Shown here one piece after another: positions 26,521 through 35,220 of a stretch of DNA of 64,000 nucleotides (its first letter is position 1; every line of letters starts with the position of its first letter). The notes beneath the pieces were generated by a model. It did not search any database, was not told the origin of the DNA, and saw only the letters and a list, made by a program, of their open reading frames with translations. The DNA is from Flavobacterium foetidum (GTDB taxonomy: Bacteria > Bacteroidota > Bacteroidia > Flavobacteriales > Flavobacteriaceae). A program made the translations under genes and the position numbers. The stretch lies in assembly GCF_004634245.1 (NCBI RefSeq), contig NZ_SJTF01000011.1, positions 1-64,000 on the forward strand, read 5' to 3'.

Positions 26521-26616
26521 TGTTTCAGGTTTCAGGTTTCAAGTTCCTTTCATAACTTGAAACTTGAAACCTGAAACAAAAATAAACCCGACAGGTTTTT
26601 AAAATCTGTCGGGTTT
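26521..26616. terminator. Palindrome and gcvP terminator
   Basis: This holds two structures in the 382-base gap. Arms of GTTTCAGGTTTCAAGTT and AACTTGAAACCTGAAAC-type words cover 26521-26577, a repeat type also seen at 60.79 kb. The second, AAACCCGACAG (26584-26594) with CTGTCGGGTTT (26606-26616), is a clean terminator for gcvP. The rest of the gap shows nothing else. Confidence 0.75.
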
Positions 26617-26640
26617 GAATATGTATAAGAAAACTAACTT

Positions 26641-29490
26641 TTAGCTTTCCATATAAGCTTCAATAGGAGCACAGCTGCAAACTAAGTTTCTATCGCCGTA
26701 TGCATCGTCTACACGACGAACTGATGGCCAGAATTTATTGTCAGTGATGTAATCTAATGGGTAAGCTGCTGTTTCTCTTGAATAAGGGAAATCCCAAGCA
26801 TCAGAAGTTAACATGGCTAAGGTGTGTGGCGCATTTTTTAATACGTTGTTTTTGTCATCAGCAGTAGCCGCTTCGATTTCTTTTCTGATTGAGATAAGTG
26901 CATCACAGAAACGGTCTAATTCTGCTAAATCTTCAGATTCAGTTGGCTCGATCATTAAAGTTCCTGCCACAGGGAAAGAAACCGTAGGAGCGTGGAAACC
27001 ATAATCCATTAAACGTTTTGCAATATCACCAACTTCGATTCCGTTTTCTTTAAATGAACGACAATCTAAAATCATTTCGTGAGCTGCTCTTCCACATTCT
27101 CCAGTATAAAGAATTGGGTAGTGGCCTTCGAAACGCGCTTTCATATAGTTTGCGTTCAAGATTGCGTGCTCAGTAGCGCTTTTTAATCCTTCAGCACCCA
27201 TCATAGTAATGTAACCGTAAGAGATTAAACATACTAAAGCAGATCCGTAAGGCGCAGATGAAATTGCTGTAATCGCTTGTTCACCACCAACTTTTAAGAT
27301 TGGGTTTGTTGGCAAGAACGGAACTAATTTTTCGTTCACACAGATTGGTCCAACTCCAGGTCCACCACCACCGTGAGGAATAGCGAATGTTTTGTGTAAG
27401 TTTAAGTGGCAAACGTCAGCACCAATTGTAGCAGGATTTGTTAATCCAACTTGTGCGTTCATGTTGGCACCATCCATATATACTAATCCGCCGTTATCGT
27501 GGATTAATTTTGTGATTTCAATAATTGAAGATTCGAAAACTCCGTGAGTAGAAGGATAAGTCACCATTAAGCAAGATAAATCATCTTTGTGCTCAATTGC
27601 TTTTTCTCTTAAATCTTCTACGTCAATGTTTCCTTCTGGAGTCGTTTTCGTAACAATGATTTTCATTCCGGCCATCGCTGCAGAAGCAGGGTTGGTTCCG
27701 TGAGCCGATGATGGAATTAAACATACATTACGGTGGCCATCGTTTCTTGACATATGGTAAGCACGAATCGCCATTAATCCGGCATATTCTCCTTGAGCTC
27801 CAGAGTTTGGCTGTAAAGTTGTTCCAGCAAATCCAGTAATTACATTTAATTGCTGCTCAAGTTTTTTAAGCATTGTAAGATAACCTTCGGCTTGTTCAAC
27901 TGGTGCAAACGGGTGAATGCTGTTCCAATTTGGCATTGAAAGAGGCAACATTTCAGAAGCTGCGTTTAATTTCATTGTACAAGAACCTAATGAAATCATC
28001 GAGTGATTCAATGATAAATCTTTACGCTCTAATTTTTTGATGTAACGCATCAACTGACTTTCTGAATGATGATTGTTGAAAACATCATGAGTCAAGAAAG
28101 AAGAAGTTCTTTCTAATGAAGCTGGTAATTGACTTGCAGAAGTTAATTCAGAAACAGTAATAGTTTCTTTTCCTAAAGCTTCAGCAAAAATCGCAACAAT
28201 TTGGTTAATGTCAGCAACAGAAGTTGTTTCATTAAACGAAATCGAAACTGATTCAGCATCAGGATAGAAGAAGTTTACTTCGTTTTTCTCAGCAACAGCT
28301 TTTACTTTTTGAGCGTCTGCTTTTACTAAGATAGTATCAAAGTAAGCGGTGTTCGTTTGGTAAACTCCTAATTTATTTAAAGCTTCAGCAGTAGTAACTG
28401 CAGAGGCGTGAACTTTGTTTGCAATGTATTTTAATCCTTTTGGTCCGTGGTAAACGGCGTACATTCCAGCCATAACGGCTAGTAAAACCTGAGCAGTACA
28501 AATATTTGAAGTTGCTTTTTCACGTTTAATGTGCTGCTCGCGAGTTCCTAAAGCCATACGTAAAGCGCGATTTCCGTTTGCATCAACAGAAACTCCAATG
28601 ATACGACCCGGCATAGAACGCTTGTACTCATCTTTAGTAGCGAAGTAAGCAGCGTGAGGGCCACCGTAACCCATTGGTACACCAAAACGCTGTGTTGTTC
28701 CAACCACTACTGCAGCTCCCATTTCTCCTGGAGAAGTTAAAGTTGCTAATGATAAAATATCAGCAGCAAAGGCAACTTTGATTTCGTTTTCTTTTGCTTT
28801 AGCAACAAAAGCACTGTAATCGTTTACCTGACCGTATTTTCCTGGGTATTGTAAAATTGCTCCGAAGAACTCATTTGAAAAATCAAATGTTTCGTGGTTT
28901 CCAACAACCAATTCAATTCCGATAGGAGTTGAACGTGTTTGTAAAACCGATAAAGTTTGAGGTAAAATTTCTTCAGAAACGAAGAATTTGTGTGTATTGT
29001 TTTTCTTTTGATCTCTTGTACGAACGTCAAATAATAACGCCATAGCTTCTGCAGCAGCAGTACCTTCATCCAATAAGGAGGCATTGGCAATTTCCATTCC
29101 AGTCAACTCAATAACTGTAGTTTGGAAATTCAAAATAGCTTCTAAACGACCCTGAGCGATTTCTGCCTGATAAGGCGTATAAGCGGTATACCATCCTGGG
29201 TTTTCGAAGATGTTTCTCTGAATTGGAGCCGGAACGATAGTTGGGTGATAACCCAAACCGATATACGATTTGAATACTTTATTTTTCTTCCCTAATTCCT
29301 GAATGTGATTTGCGAATTCATACTCTGTCATAGCAGGATCTAAATTCAACGGTGCTTTTAGACGGATGTCGTCCGGAAGGGTTTCGTAAACCAATTGTTC
29401 AATCGAGTCAACCCCAATAGTCTTCAACATGTGTGGAAGATCGGCTTCTCTTGGGCCAATGTGTCTTAAAGCAAAAGCATCTGTTCTCAT
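26641..29490 (-). CDS. gcvP: Glycine dehydrogenase (decarboxylating), P protein of the glycine cleavage system
   Basis: A 949-residue single-chain P protein. It decarboxylates glycine with pyridoxal phosphate and passes the aminomethyl group to the lipoyl arm of the H protein. The N-terminal half starts FALRHIGPREADLPHML. The PLP lysine is in DVCHLNLHKTFAIPHGGGGPGVGPI, followed by the Gly-rich loop. NHSMISLGSCTMKLNAASEM and SGAQGEYAGLMAIR are also diagnostic. The length equals that of the fused bacterial and mitochondrial forms. Its partners gcvT and gcvH are not nearby. Confidence 0.95.
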   Translation of the reverse strand: MRTDAFALRHIGPREADLPHMLKTIGVDSIEQLVYETLPDDIRLKAPLNLDPAMTEYEFANHIQELGKKNKVFKSYIGLGYHPTIVPAPIQRNIFENPGWYTAYTPYQAEIAQGRLEAILNFQTTVIELTGMEIANASLLDEGTAAAEAMALLFDVRTRDQKKNNTHKFFVSEEILPQTLSVLQTRSTPIGIELVVGNHETFDFSNEFFGAILQYPGKYGQVNDYSAFVAKAKENEIKVAFAADILSLATLTSPGEMGAAVVVGTTQRFGVPMGYGGPHAAYFATKDEYKRSMPGRIIGVSVDANGNRALRMALGTREQHIKREKATSNICTAQVLLAVMAGMYAVYHGPKGLKYIANKVHASAVTTAEALNKLGVYQTNTAYFDTILVKADAQKVKAVAEKNEVNFFYPDAESVSISFNETTSVADINQIVAIFAEALGKETITVSELTSASQLPASLERTSSFLTHDVFNNHHSESQLMRYIKKLERKDLSLNHSMISLGSCTMKLNAASEMLPLSMPNWNSIHPFAPVEQAEGYLTMLKKLEQQLNVITGFAGTTLQPNSGAQGEYAGLMAIRAYHMSRNDGHRNVCLIPSSAHGTNPASAAMAGMKIIVTKTTPEGNIDVEDLREKAIEHKDDLSCLMVTYPSTHGVFESSIIEITKLIHDNGGLVYMDGANMNAQVGLTNPATIGADVCHLNLHKTFAIPHGGGGPGVGPICVNEKLVPFLPTNPILKVGGEQAITAISSAPYGSALVCLISYGYITMMGAEGLKSATEHAILNANYMKARFEGHYPILYTGECGRAAHEMILDCRSFKENGIEVGDIAKRLMDYGFHAPTVSFPVAGTLMIEPTESEDLAELDRFCDALISIRKEIEAATADDKNNVLKNAPHTLAMLTSDAWDFPYSRETAAYPLDYITDNKFWPSVRRVDDAYGDRNLVCSCAPIEAYMES

Positions 29491-29580
29491 TTGTGCGGTC
29501 TAATTTTTTAGGTCAATGCAATTCTCAGTTTTTGCTGAGTAAATCACATTTGAAAGTAAATGTGTTGTTTTTTTGTGGCG

Positions 29581-29588
29581 CAAAATTA
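29581..29588 (-). promoter_or_regulatory. Candidate -7 box of gcvP
   Basis: On the minus strand TAATTTTG fits TAnnTTTG, about 90 bases before the gcvP ATG. No good TTG lies at the usual distance. A hairpin CACATTT/AAATGTG (29548-29567) falls in the leader. Confidence 0.35.
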
Positions 29589-29652
29589 AGTATATTTAAT
29601 AATTTAATAGGTATTTTTAACTTCAATTTTTATGAAATTTCTAACTAAAGAC

Positions 29653-29680
29653 TTGATTTGTTAATAATTGATTAGATTTG
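29653..29680 (+). promoter_or_regulatory. Promoter abutting the UbiA-like gene
   Basis: TTG (29653-29655), 17 bases, then TAGATTTG (29673-29680). The ATG follows four bases later at 29685, which suggests a very short or absent leader. Confidence 0.55.
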
Positions 29681-29684
29681 AGTT

Positions 29685-30500
29685 ATGAAACTCCTTAAAC
29701 AGCTCTTCGATTTTTATCTTAATGCCAGTATTCATGTGGCCTTGTCTTGTTTCGCTTTGGTTCATATTACCTTTCATGTCTTTCATATTCAATATGATAA
29801 AGCGATGGCTTTGTTTGTTTTTTTCGGAACTATTGTTGGGTATAATTTTGTAAAGTACGATACCTTGGTTCGGGTCAATCGAAAAATAGTCGGAAAGCAA
29901 TTGAAGCTTATTGCAGTTTTGAGTTTTTTTTCGCTGCTTTTGGTTGGCTATTATTTTTTTCAGCTCAAGAGGATTACTCAAATTGTCTCCTTCGGAATCT
30001 TGGCAGTAACAGCGCTGTATACGTTGCCTTTTTTTCCTAATAAACGAAATGCAAGAAACTGGGCCGGAGTCAAAATTTATATTGTTGCGCTTTGCTGGGT
30101 AGGTGCCACTTTGGTTCTACCGTTGGTGAATGCTGAAATTCCATTTTCTACTGATTTTTTTATAAAATGCATTCAGCGGTTTGTATTGGTTTTTGTCTTG
30201 ATTTTAGTTTTTGAAATTTTAGATTTGGCCAAAGATGATCCGCATCTTAAAACCGTTCCTCAAACAATTGGAGTCAGAAAAACAAAAATTTTGGGATTTA
30301 CGCTATTGATTCCGTTTTGGTTTTTAGAAGTTTTTATTTCGACTTTTAATTTTCATGATGCCCTTATCAATCTCATAATGGTTGTGATGCTCATGTTGTT
30401 TATTTTTTTCGCAAAACCTGAAAGACCAAAATACTACACCTCTTTCTGGGTAGAGAGCGTACCGATTTTCTGGTGGCTGATGATTGCTTATTTGAAATAG
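29685..30500 (+). CDS. UbiA-like prenyltransferase family membrane protein
   Basis: A 271-residue protein with about eight membrane helices. The region LVFEILDLAKDDPHLKTVPQTIGVRKTKILG matches the second Asp-rich motif of UbiA-type enzymes (D-x-x-x-D then a TVP/TIG loop). The first Asp motif, near VGYNFVKYD, is weak. UbiA enzymes join isoprenoid chains to aromatic or sugar acceptors. Activity is uncertain because the first motif is degraded. A terminator follows at 30529-30564. Confidence 0.65.
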   Translation: MKLLKQLFDFYLNASIHVALSCFALVHITFHVFHIQYDKAMALFVFFGTIVGYNFVKYDTLVRVNRKIVGKQLKLIAVLSFFSLLLVGYYFFQLKRITQIVSFGILAVTALYTLPFFPNKRNARNWAGVKIYIVALCWVGATLVLPLVNAEIPFSTDFFIKCIQRFVLVFVLILVFEILDLAKDDPHLKTVPQTIGVRKTKILGFTLLIPFWFLEVFISTFNFHDALINLIMVVMLMLFIFFAKPERPKYYTSFWVESVPIFWWLMIAYLK

Positions 30501-30528
30501 TAAACCGAACTGATTATTTTGGAAATAT

Positions 30529-30564
30529 AAACCGCTCATACACAATAGGTATTAGCGGTTTTTT
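30529..30564 (+). terminator. Terminator after the UbiA-like gene
   Basis: AAACCGCT (30529-30536) and AGCGGTTTT (30554-30562) form the stem, and Ts follow. Confidence 0.7.
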
Positions 30565-30678
30565 GTTTGCAACAGGTATTTCTACTCGGCCGTTTGTCTG
30601 ATAACAGTCATAACCTTCTTTCATGTCAAAGAATAGTCGTCTTATGACATTTTTTTCTTAAATCCTATAAATCTGATA

Positions 30679-30686
30679 TAGTTTTG
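30679..30686 (+). promoter_or_regulatory. Candidate -7 box for the DUF1842-like gene
   Basis: TAGTTTTG fits TAnnTTTG. If used, the transcript would have a leader of roughly 160 bases that contains the shared element at 30778-30852. An inverted pair ATGTCA/TGACAT lies upstream (about 30623-30650). Confidence 0.35.
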
Positions 30687-30777
30687 ATACAACTAAAATG
30701 AAGTTTAGTATCTGATTTTTAGTTTGTTAGTGTTTTTAAACCTTATCCAAAAACATTTAAAACAACCCATCAAACAA

Positions 30778-30852
30778 GTGGAGCAGAACCCACTGAAAAA
30801 AACGAGGCGGTTCCGAAAAGCCATACGAGTAGGAAACCTAAAAACAAAAGTT
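30778..30852 (+). promoter_or_regulatory. Conserved 5' leader element, copy 1
   Basis: A hairpin GTGG-AGCAGAAC-CCAC (30778-30793) is followed by GGCGGTTCC, the core CGAAAAGCCATACGAGTAGG, then an A-rich stretch directly before the ATG at 30853. Nearly the same leader precedes genes at 38380 and 39341. It resembles a structured regulatory RNA but fits no riboswitch consensus I know. Confidence 0.6.
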
Positions 30853-31260
30853 ATGTCAGAATTATTAGCAGGTGCTTATTTAGCAAAAGGCACAATCGGA
30901 AATGTAGGAACACCAGGTGCTCCAATCGCAACATTTAGTTTAGTAGTTGTACCATCACAACACACTGTAACGGGTACTGTTGTTATCACCCAAGCGGTAC
31001 AAGGGCCAGACAGCCATATCGTGGTTCAGGTAAAAGGTAGAATTTATTCTACAGGATTTGGAAATTTTACTCAGGTGGTGAGCCTTCAAGGACAGTATGT
31101 ACAATCTTTCCCACCACCGGCAATTGGTTCTTTCTTAGCAGATTTCAATGCTCACTTAGCCATTGATAATGCTTGGAACGGAACAGGAGGTTTCTCTTAC
31201 TACCAACACCAAATCGAAAATGTACCAGTTGCTTCGGCTAAAAAACCAGAATTGGTATAA
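30853..31260 (+). CDS. DUF1842-like protein
   Basis: A 135-residue, mostly beta-strand protein without signal peptide or membrane helix. From memory, the sequence (AGAYLAKGTIGNVG, FSLVVVPSQHTVTGTVVI, QSFPPPAIG at residues 84-92) matches Pfam DUF1842, a family with no known role. The ATG at 30853 is used; open frame upstream runs through the leader element and is not coding. The octapeptide SFPPPAIG recurs in the product of the gene at 38380, which also has the same leader. It ends in a terminator and is monocistronic. Confidence 0.7.
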   Translation: MSELLAGAYLAKGTIGNVGTPGAPIATFSLVVVPSQHTVTGTVVITQAVQGPDSHIVVQVKGRIYSTGFGNFTQVVSLQGQYVQSFPPPAIGSFLADFNAHLAIDNAWNGTGGFSYYQHQIENVPVASAKKPELV

Positions 31261-31332
31261 TTAACGCAACTTTTTATAACAGAAATACTATGAATCAGCA
31301 TAGGATTTCTGACTCGAAAGAGTTCTGATTTG

Positions 31333-31360
31333 AAAAGACCGCCTGATTCGGCGGTCTTTT
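31333..31360 (+). terminator. Terminator after the DUF1842-like gene
   Basis: AAAAGACCGCC-TGATTC-GGCGGTCTTTT is a perfect 11-base-pair stem. Confidence 0.9.
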
Positions 31361-31428
31361 ACATTAAACTTGTTTTTTGCTCCCAAAGCTTAAAAAATAG
31401 AAAAACTAATTTACCAAAAGCTAACAAA

Positions 31429-32907
31429 ATGAAAAGAAAACCTATTATTATCATCTTAGTAATCGTTTTTCTAATAGCCTCCGTGACCGTATTTTTTTTA
31501 AATAAGGAGAAAATATTAGAAAAATTCGGAATAGCCTCTGAGTACGCTTCCGCAAATAAACCTTGCGAATGCGAAACGAGTTGGTTTCCGCACGAAAAAA
31601 CGCCTGCTCCGGCAGAAGGAGACGGAAGTCCTTTTGATTCTAGCACCACTACCAATTGTATGTTTCATCAATGGTCGTGGCAGAAATTTTTATGGGTTAC
31701 AAAACCGATGCCTAGTGGAAATCCGTTTTTTCTAGATTCGTTGCAGTTAGTTAGTCCACAAATGGAAGACGTTGCTCCTCAGCTAGCAAATAAGCTTGTA
31801 CTGAGTTCTATCAATCAGGCTGGTTTTAAAGGTGTTCTGGTTTCTAATCCGAAGTTTAACAATGTGGCAGATACTGTGTTTTATTCTATCCACGTTAATA
31901 ATCTTTTGAAAGAAAAAGCAGTTTTAATGGCTTCGTTAATCAACAGCGGCAAAATGTCTGTTTCTAATTTGGAAACTTTTCCTGTTGGAGCTTTAGAATT
32001 AAAAGTTTCTTGGATTGATATCAACGCAATTCCGAAACATGAACAGGCGAATTATTTTACAACAAAAGCTGCTGTGATTAATAAGAAAAAACAATATGTT
32101 GAAAAAACAGTTGCCTTATTGGGTATGCACGTGGTTGGAGTTGTCAAAAATCATCCCGAATTTATCTGGGCTACTTTTGAGCATAAAGATATGGCGCCAG
32201 TTTATGACAAGAAAAACAATTCGGTTACTTCTTCAAAAGAAATGTTGTTTTACGAAAAAGGAAAAACTACTGGTATAAAAGGAATTACTTGGGATACTAT
32301 TACCAATTTACCTGCGGTTGCCAATAAAGCTTTTATTCTTTATGAATACGGAGTGCCAAAAGAACTCAATACAGGAAAATTCATGAAAACAAGCCAGGCT
32401 GAACCGGTTAATTTTGATAATATCGAAAGCGTCAATAAATGTGTTGCAACCCATCTTAAAGATGTTTTTAGAAATTATTTCTATAATGGTTCTGTTTGGT
32501 TAGACTTTGACGGAGTTTCTCCAGAAAATCAGGCAAAAGCAATCGTAACCAGAGATATTTCAAGTACTTTGCCCGATTCTTTAGTAAGAGGTTCGGTTAA
32601 TCTTGCCAATATCACAATGGAAACGTATACACAAACTTTTAAGTCTGATATACACGGAATTAATAATACCAATTTGGTAAACTGTTTTGACTGCCATCAG
32701 GCTTCAAATTTTGATTCTTCAAGACCTGGTAATTCTCCATTGTTTTTGAGCCATATATTTGGAGATTATTTATTGTTTACAAAACCAAAAGCGACTTTAA
32801 GTGCTAAAAATGCTAACGATGCGACCATCGCTAAAGCAAAACGCATAGAGGAAATAGAAGCGAAAAAATTTGAACAACTAAAAGAATTCATCAATGAGAA
32901 TCAGTAA
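31429..32907 (+). CDS. Secreted or anchored protein with one cytochrome c-type haem site
   Basis: A 492-residue protein with one N-terminal membrane helix or signal (MKRKPIIIILVIVFLIASVTVFF) and a large extracytoplasmic part. The single CxxCH (CFDCH, C419-H423) near the C-terminus should bind haem covalently. Other features are a Cys pair KPCECET near residue 45 and NCMFHQWSWQKFLWV near 80. The final 40 residues form a charged helix. I do not recognise the whole family. ATG 31429 is chosen over an upstream frame because the hydrophobic start follows directly. It may pass electrons to the accessory genes nearby, but that is conjecture. Confidence 0.6.
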   Translation: MKRKPIIIILVIVFLIASVTVFFLNKEKILEKFGIASEYASANKPCECETSWFPHEKTPAPAEGDGSPFDSSTTTNCMFHQWSWQKFLWVTKPMPSGNPFFLDSLQLVSPQMEDVAPQLANKLVLSSINQAGFKGVLVSNPKFNNVADTVFYSIHVNNLLKEKAVLMASLINSGKMSVSNLETFPVGALELKVSWIDINAIPKHEQANYFTTKAAVINKKKQYVEKTVALLGMHVVGVVKNHPEFIWATFEHKDMAPVYDKKNNSVTSSKEMLFYEKGKTTGIKGITWDTITNLPAVANKAFILYEYGVPKELNTGKFMKTSQAEPVNFDNIESVNKCVATHLKDVFRNYFYNGSVWLDFDGVSPENQAKAIVTRDISSTLPDSLVRGSVNLANITMETYTQTFKSDIHGINNTNLVNCFDCHQASNFDSSRPGNSPLFLSHIFGDYLLFTKPKATLSAKNANDATIAKAKRIEEIEAKKFEQLKEFINENQ

Positions 32908-33364
32908 AAAGACTTTCTTTTTCTGAGGTTTGATTTAAGATTTTATTTCTTTCTAAAAGGAATTTGGTAAGATGTTTTTTCAGGAATAAGGCATCAAAGC
33001 ATTTTCCTAAAATACCAAACGGAGTCTCATATTGTAACAAATCTGTCATGATTGTGACTCCGTTTATTTCTTTAAAATAATGTTTGTGCTTAAACGATTT
33101 AAATTTTCCTTCTTCCATTTCGTCCACAAAAAAATCATAAAAATTCATTGCAGTAATTCGGCTTTTGTGTGTTAGATAAAATCCGAAATGTTTGCCGCGC
33201 CAGGTTACGGTTTCATCTAAATTTATTAATCCAGATGTTATTCCAGCAATTGCTTTTTCTTTTGATTTGCTTGCCGACTGTTGGTGAATATCTATATTTC
33301 TTGAAACATCAAAAACTATTTTTTTAGATGCGTTGATTTTGGTTGTGAGGTAAATCGTGGTCAT
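32891..33364 (-). CDS. SRPBCC (START-like) family protein
   Basis: A 157-residue helix-grip ligand-binding protein beginning IYLTTKINASKKIVFDVSRNIDIHQQS, with ETVTWRGKHFGFYLTHKSRITAMNFYDFFVDEM and ITDLLQYETPFGILGKCFDALFLKKHL. The group is often found with TIGR01777-type epimerases, as here (18 bases downstream of that gene). It probably binds a hydrophobic ligand. Its last 17 bases overlap the end of the convergent haem-protein gene. Confidence 0.8.
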   Translation of the reverse strand: MTTIYLTTKINASKKIVFDVSRNIDIHQQSASKSKEKAIAGITSGLINLDETVTWRGKHFGFYLTHKSRITAMNFYDFFVDEMEEGKFKSFKHKHYFKEINGVTIMTDLLQYETPFGILGKCFDALFLKKHLTKFLLERNKILNQTSEKESLFTDSH

Positions 33365-33382
33365 GAAATGTGAATTTGGTTT

Positions 33383-34288
33383 TTAAATTAAATCTCGAAA
33401 AGCATCATCAATTTCTGCAAACTTAAATCGGAATCCTTTTTCCAAAAGGCGTTTCGGAATTACATTTCTGCTTTTTAAAACCAATTCGGTTTCTGTTCGA
33501 ATAAAAAAAGAGCCAATTTCTAAAAGTGTTTTGCTTAACGGAATTCCGAATTTAGAACCAATCGCCTTTCTGAGTTGCTGCATAAATGAGGCATTACGAA
33601 CAGGTTCTGGAGCTACGATATTTATTTTTCCATCCATTTTGTTTTCGATGATAAATTCGACAGCACGGGCAAAATCTTCTTCATGAATCCAGCTTACAAA
33701 CTGATTCCCGTTTCCTTGTGGTCCTCCAAAACCAAATTTCGCCAAATTCTTTAACGGAATAAAAGCACCACCATTTTTTCCTAAAACAATAGAAGTTCTT
33801 AAAGCGGTTTTTAAGGTTTGGGGAGTTTCGGTTTTAAAAAATGCTTTTTCCCAAGAAAGCGCCACATTGATGGAAAAATCATTTCCAATCTCGCCGTCAA
33901 GCTCATCCATTTGTTTGTCTAAAGAAAATCGATAAATAGTTGCCGTTGAAGAATTCAGCCAATGTTTCGGCGGATTTTGACAATTAAGAACTGCTTTGTT
34001 CAGAATTTTGGTGCTTTCAATTCTTGACCATAAAATCTCTTGTTTGTTTTTTTTAGTGTAACGACAATCAACTGATTTTCCGGTAAGATTAATTAAAACC
34101 GAAGCGTTTTCGAGTTCCTTTTCCCAACCAGAAAAAGTTCTGGCATTCCAGTTTACGTATTTTATTCCGTCAATTGTTTGAGATTTTCCTCTGGTTAGAA
34201 TTACGATTTCATCAAATTTGTTTTTGAAATGATTGACTAAAACCTGTCCTAAAAATCCGGTTCCTGCTGCTATAATGAGTTTTTTCAT
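33383..34288 (-). CDS. TIGR01777 family epimerase (YfcH-like)
   Basis: A 301-residue extended SDR. It starts MKKLIIAAGTGFLGQVLVNHF with the GxGFLG nucleotide loop, has LINLTGKSVDCRYTKKNKQEILWSR, the typical SSTATIYR and FVSWIHEEDFARAVEFII, and a C-terminal DUF1731-like helix region ending RLLEKGFRFKF. The substrate of this widespread family is unknown. It lies in the GbsR-controlled minus-strand group, after a 100-base gap that holds an inverted repeat. Confidence 0.88.
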   Translation of the reverse strand: MKKLIIAAGTGFLGQVLVNHFKNKFDEIVILTRGKSQTIDGIKYVNWNARTFSGWEKELENASVLINLTGKSVDCRYTKKNKQEILWSRIESTKILNKAVLNCQNPPKHWLNSSTATIYRFSLDKQMDELDGEIGNDFSINVALSWEKAFFKTETPQTLKTALRTSIVLGKNGGAFIPLKNLAKFGFGGPQGNGNQFVSWIHEEDFARAVEFIIENKMDGKINIVAPEPVRNASFMQQLRKAIGSKFGIPLSKTLLEIGSFFIRTETELVLKSRNVIPKRLLEKGFRFKFAEIDDAFRDLI

Positions 34289-34310
34289 TTTTTGTTTTTT
34301 TGTTTGCCAC

Positions 34311-34380
34311 GAATTACACCAATTGACACTAATTTTTTTTATAATTCAAAGTGTAAAATCAATTTGTGAAATTCGTCGCA
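34311..34380. repeat. Imperfect inverted repeat inside the GbsR-led group
   Basis: GCCACGAATTACACCAATT and AATTTGTGAAATTCGTCGC flank a short middle part. It belongs with the arms seen at 53.55 kb (GCCACGAATTACACAAATT). It may weaken transcription of the two distal genes. Confidence 0.55.
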
Positions 34381-34390
34381 ATCTTACATA

Positions 34391-34777
34391 TTAGGCTTTA
34401 AACACCAAACGTTCTTCGCGTTGTGCTTCTTTGGCTTTTCTTTTTCCTCTAAAGAAGAAGTATAGATTGAAGAATAACATAATTCCGAGATAAATCGCAA
34501 AACCTCCGATTTTATAACTCAATCTTTCTACCAATTCTTGGTAAGTATCGGTGTCTAAATTTAATCGTAAAATCATTAACGCAAAACCAATATTTAAAAG
34601 ATAAAATCCGGTTTCAAAAATTCTGTTGGTGGCTTCGGCAATTTCTTCACGTCCTTTAAAAATGTCCAACATAAATATTTTACCATTTTGAAACAAGGTT
34701 TTAGAAACATAATACGTTAAAAATAGTGCAACTGGTAAATAAATGATGTATCCGATTAAAATTTTTGTAGTTTCCAT
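34391..34777 (-). CDS. Small four-helix membrane protein
   Basis: A 128-residue protein with four hydrophobic segments (residues 5-27, 55-73, 88-110) and a basic tail (RGKRKAKEAQREERLVFKA). It is a paralogue of the next upstream gene product at 34795-35142: both have FQNGKIF/YQNGNVY and GFYLLNIGFALMIL/GYYLLNIGYCAMTL. No family is recognised. It is the seventh gene of the minus-strand group. Confidence 0.65.
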   Translation of the reverse strand: METTKILIGYIIYLPVALFLTYYVSKTLFQNGKIFMLDIFKGREEIAEATNRIFETGFYLLNIGFALMILRLNLDTDTYQELVERLSYKIGGFAIYLGIMLFFNLYFFFRGKRKAKEAQREERLVFKA

Positions 34778-34794
34778 AGTTATTTGATTTTAAG

Positions 34795-35142
34795 TTATTT
34801 GATTAATTTTTGAATGTATTTTGTAATCATAAAAATGTTGAAGTAATGCAAAACTGAAATAATAAAAATTATAGCTGCCGTTTTTGTACTGATTATTTCG
34901 ATTAATTGAGTCCAGGAAATAATTTTCTCCCAAGAAATTAAGGTCATGGCACAATAACCGATGTTTAAAAGATAATAACCAATTAGCAAAACCTGATTTA
35001 ATTTCTGGCACAAATCCATATGATTCGGAATTAATTCTGCGACATATACATTTCCGTTTTGGTAGCAGATTTTGCCAACTTTTACAATAATGAGAATTGT
35101 GATGCTGAGGTAAATGAAATATGCTGTTATATTGAGATTCAT
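34795..35142 (-). CDS. Small membrane protein, paralogue of the next
   Basis: A 115-residue protein with four hydrophobic stretches. It shares YQNGNVYVAELI and GYYLLNIGYCAMTL with the 128-residue neighbour, so the pair arose by duplication. It lies 17 bases upstream of that gene in the minus-strand group. Function unknown. Confidence 0.65.
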   Translation of the reverse strand: MNLNITAYFIYLSITILIIVKVGKICYQNGNVYVAELIPNHMDLCQKLNQVLLIGYYLLNIGYCAMTLISWEKIISWTQLIEIISTKTAAIIFIISVLHYFNIFMITKYIQKLIK

Positions 35143-35220
35143 GGTTTAGATTTTTAGATTGCCATTTGGTATTCTTCTTTTATTTCGAGTTTTCTTTTAT
35201 TCCGTTAGGCTTCCAAGAGA

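Noticed and set aside
30778..30852. A known riboswitch (TPP, SAM, c-di-GMP, glycine, cobalamin)
   Set aside because: None of the consensus cores I remember fits; only short chance matches such as a GTAGG-like end.
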